From Hydractinia symbiolongicarpus (lineage: Eukaryota > Cnidaria > Hydrozoa > Anthoathecata > Hydractiniidae), in contig NC_079885.1 of assembly GCF_029227915.1 (NCBI RefSeq), forward strand, positions 1,798,001-1,862,000: a DNA stretch of 64,000 bases, given 5' to 3'. Below the pieces are notes generated by a model. The model saw nothing but the letters and a program-made list of their open reading frames with translations. It was not told the DNA's origin and searched no databases. Below, piece by piece: positions 61,986 to 64,000 of the stretch (positions are counted from its first letter, which is position 1; each line of letters begins with the position of its first letter). Made by a program: the position numbers and the translations under genes.

Positions 61986-64000
61986 TATACGGGCCGAGTC
62001 CGGGATTTACGGGAAATCGTGGATTTTCGTTTGCCGGCGATTAAACTTCTTTTATTCAGCGTCCCATCAAATATGAAAATATTTTTGAAAACTACAAGTC
62101 TCATGCGTTTAGTGGTAAAAAAATAATATAAACAATCGTTCGGGAAATGAATTTACTCCCTGGGTACTTTCTTTGTATACTTTTGACTATACGGACCGAG
62201 TCCGGGATTTACGGGAAATCGCAGGTTTTTGTTTGCCGACGATTAAACTTCTTTTATTCAGCGTCTCATCAAAAATGAAAACATTTTTGAAAACTACAAG
62301 TCTCATGCGTTTTAGTGGTGAAAAAATAATTTAAAAATTCGTTAGGGAAATAAGTTTACTCACTGGGTACTTTCCTTGTATACTTTTGACTATACGGGCC
62401 AAGACCGGGATTTACGGGAAATTGCGGGTTTTCGTTTGCCGGCGATTAAAATTCTTTTATTCAGCGTCTCATCAAAAATGAAAACATTTTTGAAAACTAC
62501 AAGTATCATGCGTTTTAGTGGTGAAAAAATAATTTAAAAAATCGTTCGGAAATGAGTTTACACCCTGGGTACTTTCTTTGTATACTTTTGACTATACGGG
62601 CCGAGACCGGGATTTACGGGAAATTGCGGGTTTTCGTTTGCCGGCGATTAAACTTTTTTTATTCAGCTTCTCATCAAAAATGAAAAGATTTTTGAAAACT
62701 ACAAGTCTCATGCGTTTTAATGGTGAAAAAATAATTTAAAAATTCGTTGGGGAAATAAGTTTACTCCCTGGGTACTTTCTTTGTATGCTTTTTACTATAC
62801 GGGCCGAGTCCGGAATTTACGGGAAATCGCGGATTTTCGTTTGCCGGCGATTAAACTTCTTTTATTCAGCGTCTCATCAAAAATGAAAACATTTTTAAAA
62901 ACTACAAGTGTCATGCGTTTCAGTGGTGAAAAAGTAATATAAACAATCGTTCGGGAAATGAATTTACTCCCTGGGTACTTTCTTTGTATACTTTTGACTA
63001 TACGGACCGAGTCCGGGATTTTCGGGAAATCGCAGGTTTTCGTTTACCGACGATTAAACTTCTTTTATTCAGCGTCTCATCAAAAATGAAAACATTTTTG
63101 AAAACTACAAGTCTCATGCGTTTTAGTGGTGAAAAAATAATTTAAAAATTCGTTAGGGAAATAAGTTTACTCACTGGGTACTTTCCTTGTATACTTTTGA
63201 CTATACGGGCCAAGACCGGGATTTACGGGAAATTGCGGGTTTTCGTTTGCCGGCGATTAAAATTCTTTTATTCAGCGTCTCATCAAAAATGAAAACATTT
63301 TTGAAAACTACAAGTATCATGCGTTTTAGTGGTGAAAAAATAATTTAAAAAATCGTTCGGAAATGAGTTTACACCCTGGGTACTTTCTTTGTATACTTTT
63401 GACTATACGGGCCGAGACCGGGATTTACGGGAAATTGCGGGTTTTCGTTTGCCGGCGATTAAACTTTTTTTATTCAGCTTCTCATCAAAAATGAAAAGAT
63501 TTTTGAAAACTACAAGTCTCATGCGTTTTAATGGTGAAAAAATAATTTAAAAATTCGTTGGGGAAATAAGTTTACTCCCTGGGTACTTTCTTTGTATGCT
63601 TTTTACTATACGGGCCGAGTCCGGAATTTACGGGAAATCGCGGATTTTCGTTTACCGACGATTAAACTTCTTTTATTCAGCGTCCCATCAAATATGAAAA
63701 TATTTTTGAAAACTACAAGTCTCATGCGTTTAGTGGTAAAAAAATAATATAAAAAATCGTTCGGGAAATGAGTTTACTCCCTGGGTACTTTCTTTGTATA
63801 CTTTTGACTATACGGGCCGAGTCCGGGATTTACGGGAAATCGTGGATTTTCGTTTGCCGGCGATTAAACTTCTTTTATTCAGCGTCCCATCAAATATGAA
63901 AATATTTTTGAAAACTACAAGTCTCATGCGTTTAGTGGTAAAAAAATAATATAAACAATCGTTCGGGAAATGAATTTACTCCCTGGGTACTTTCTTTGTA
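61986..64000 (+). repeat. 811-bp (4-monomer) HOR at the right edge
   Basis: AACAATCGTT at 62131 recurs at 62942, and the D-type TTCGTTAGGG at 62338 recurs at 63149, both 811 bp apart. Each unit is GGACCGAG, D, E, TTCGTTGGGG. Near 63650 the second copy carries a TTTACCGACG chimera. The GAAATCGTGGATT unit of 62011 returns at 63834, and the array runs off the window. Confidence 0.87.
63690..63705. repeat. B-type version of the hairpin dyad, shifted register
   Basis: In B-type monomers the hairpin region carries two linked substitutions, so the A-type pairing is lost. A different inverted repeat appears in its place: AAATAT (63690-63695), loop GAAA, ATATTT (63700-63705). The same arrangement is seen in most B-type copies from about 11.5 kb onward. 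Some copies read AAATGTG or AAATCTG, which weakens the stem. Confidence 0.75.

Larger units (their letters stand above)
5313..64000 (+). repeat. Satellite array, right arm, forward orientation
   Basis: About 290 head-to-tail monomers of the same 202-203 bp satellite run without interruption to the end of the window. Single-base length changes in the A-runs, for example five or six A before TCGTTT, account for most of the 202/203 variation. Five monomer variants (A-E) recur in ordered blocks, giving higher-order repeats of 2 to 12 monomers. No orientation change, unique insert, transposon or gene interrupts the 58.7 kb. The last monomer is cut by the window edge. Centromeric or pericentromeric location is inferred from length and purity only. 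Confidence 0.97.

Noticed and set aside
1-64000. CRISPR array
   Set aside because: Although regular, the whole 203-bp unit repeats with no unique spacers, and no cas genes are present.
1-64000. Telomeric, ribosomal or histone tandem repeats
   Set aside because: No telomere-like short repeat, rRNA signature or histone coding sequence is present; the unit matches none of these that I know.
1-64000. Assignment to a named satellite family or species
   Set aside because: I do not recognise the monomer, and without a database search any name would be a guess.

Overview
The window is one uninterrupted eukaryotic satellite DNA array. I find no unique sequence, gene, RNA gene or transposable element anywhere in the 64 kb. 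The repeat unit is a monomer of about 202-203 bp, roughly 37% GC by hand count of one copy, giving about 316 monomers. A nuclear genome is the only sensible source, because this length, purity and nested tandem structure are typical of centromeric or pericentromeric heterochromatin. I do not recognise the family by name and cannot assign a species. CpG is not depleted in the monomer, which mildly favours a lineage with little CpG methylation (many insects and other invertebrates) or a very recently homogenised array.

Layout. Bases 1-5312 (about 26 monomers) run in one orientation and bases 5313-64000 (about 290 monomers) run in the other. The switch is a single clean junction with AAGT microhomology and leaves a large imperfect inverted repeat around a 67-bp spacer. 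Five monomer variants can be told apart by linked substitutions. A is the common form. B has CCCATCAAATATG and AATATAAAA blocks. C has CATTCGACTATA and CCTCTTTCATTAAG. D has TTCGTTAGGG, ATAAGTTTACTCAC and TTTCCTTG. E has TTCGGAAATG, TTACACCC and GAGACCGGG. They are zoned: A/C/D on the left; A with few B at 5.3-10.5 kb; A/B/C at 10.5-32 kb; A/B with a TTTAACCCC variant at 32-39.6 kb; A/D/E at 39.6-52 kb; A/B/D/E from 52 kb to the end.

Variants are organised into local higher-order repeats (HORs) of changing length: 2405 bp on the left, then 2230/2027, 1419, 912 (out of register), 1215, 608, 405, 1415, 2424, 2432, 1419/1621, 810, 2430 and 811 bp. A unit of about 2.4 kb (12 monomers) arises at least four times with different composition. 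The 2430-bp HOR at 56.5-62.0 kb has near-identical copies and looks youngest.

Function. Nothing here encodes a plausible protein. The many 64-residue open frames follow from repeating one monomer. The features most likely to matter are structural: a 9-bp-arm hairpin dyad in most monomers, which is cleanly excised in two left-array copies and shifted by one base in variant B; a GTATA/TATAC dyad; A/T tracts; and, in variant C, a motif one base short of a CENP-B box. Centromere function is inference only.
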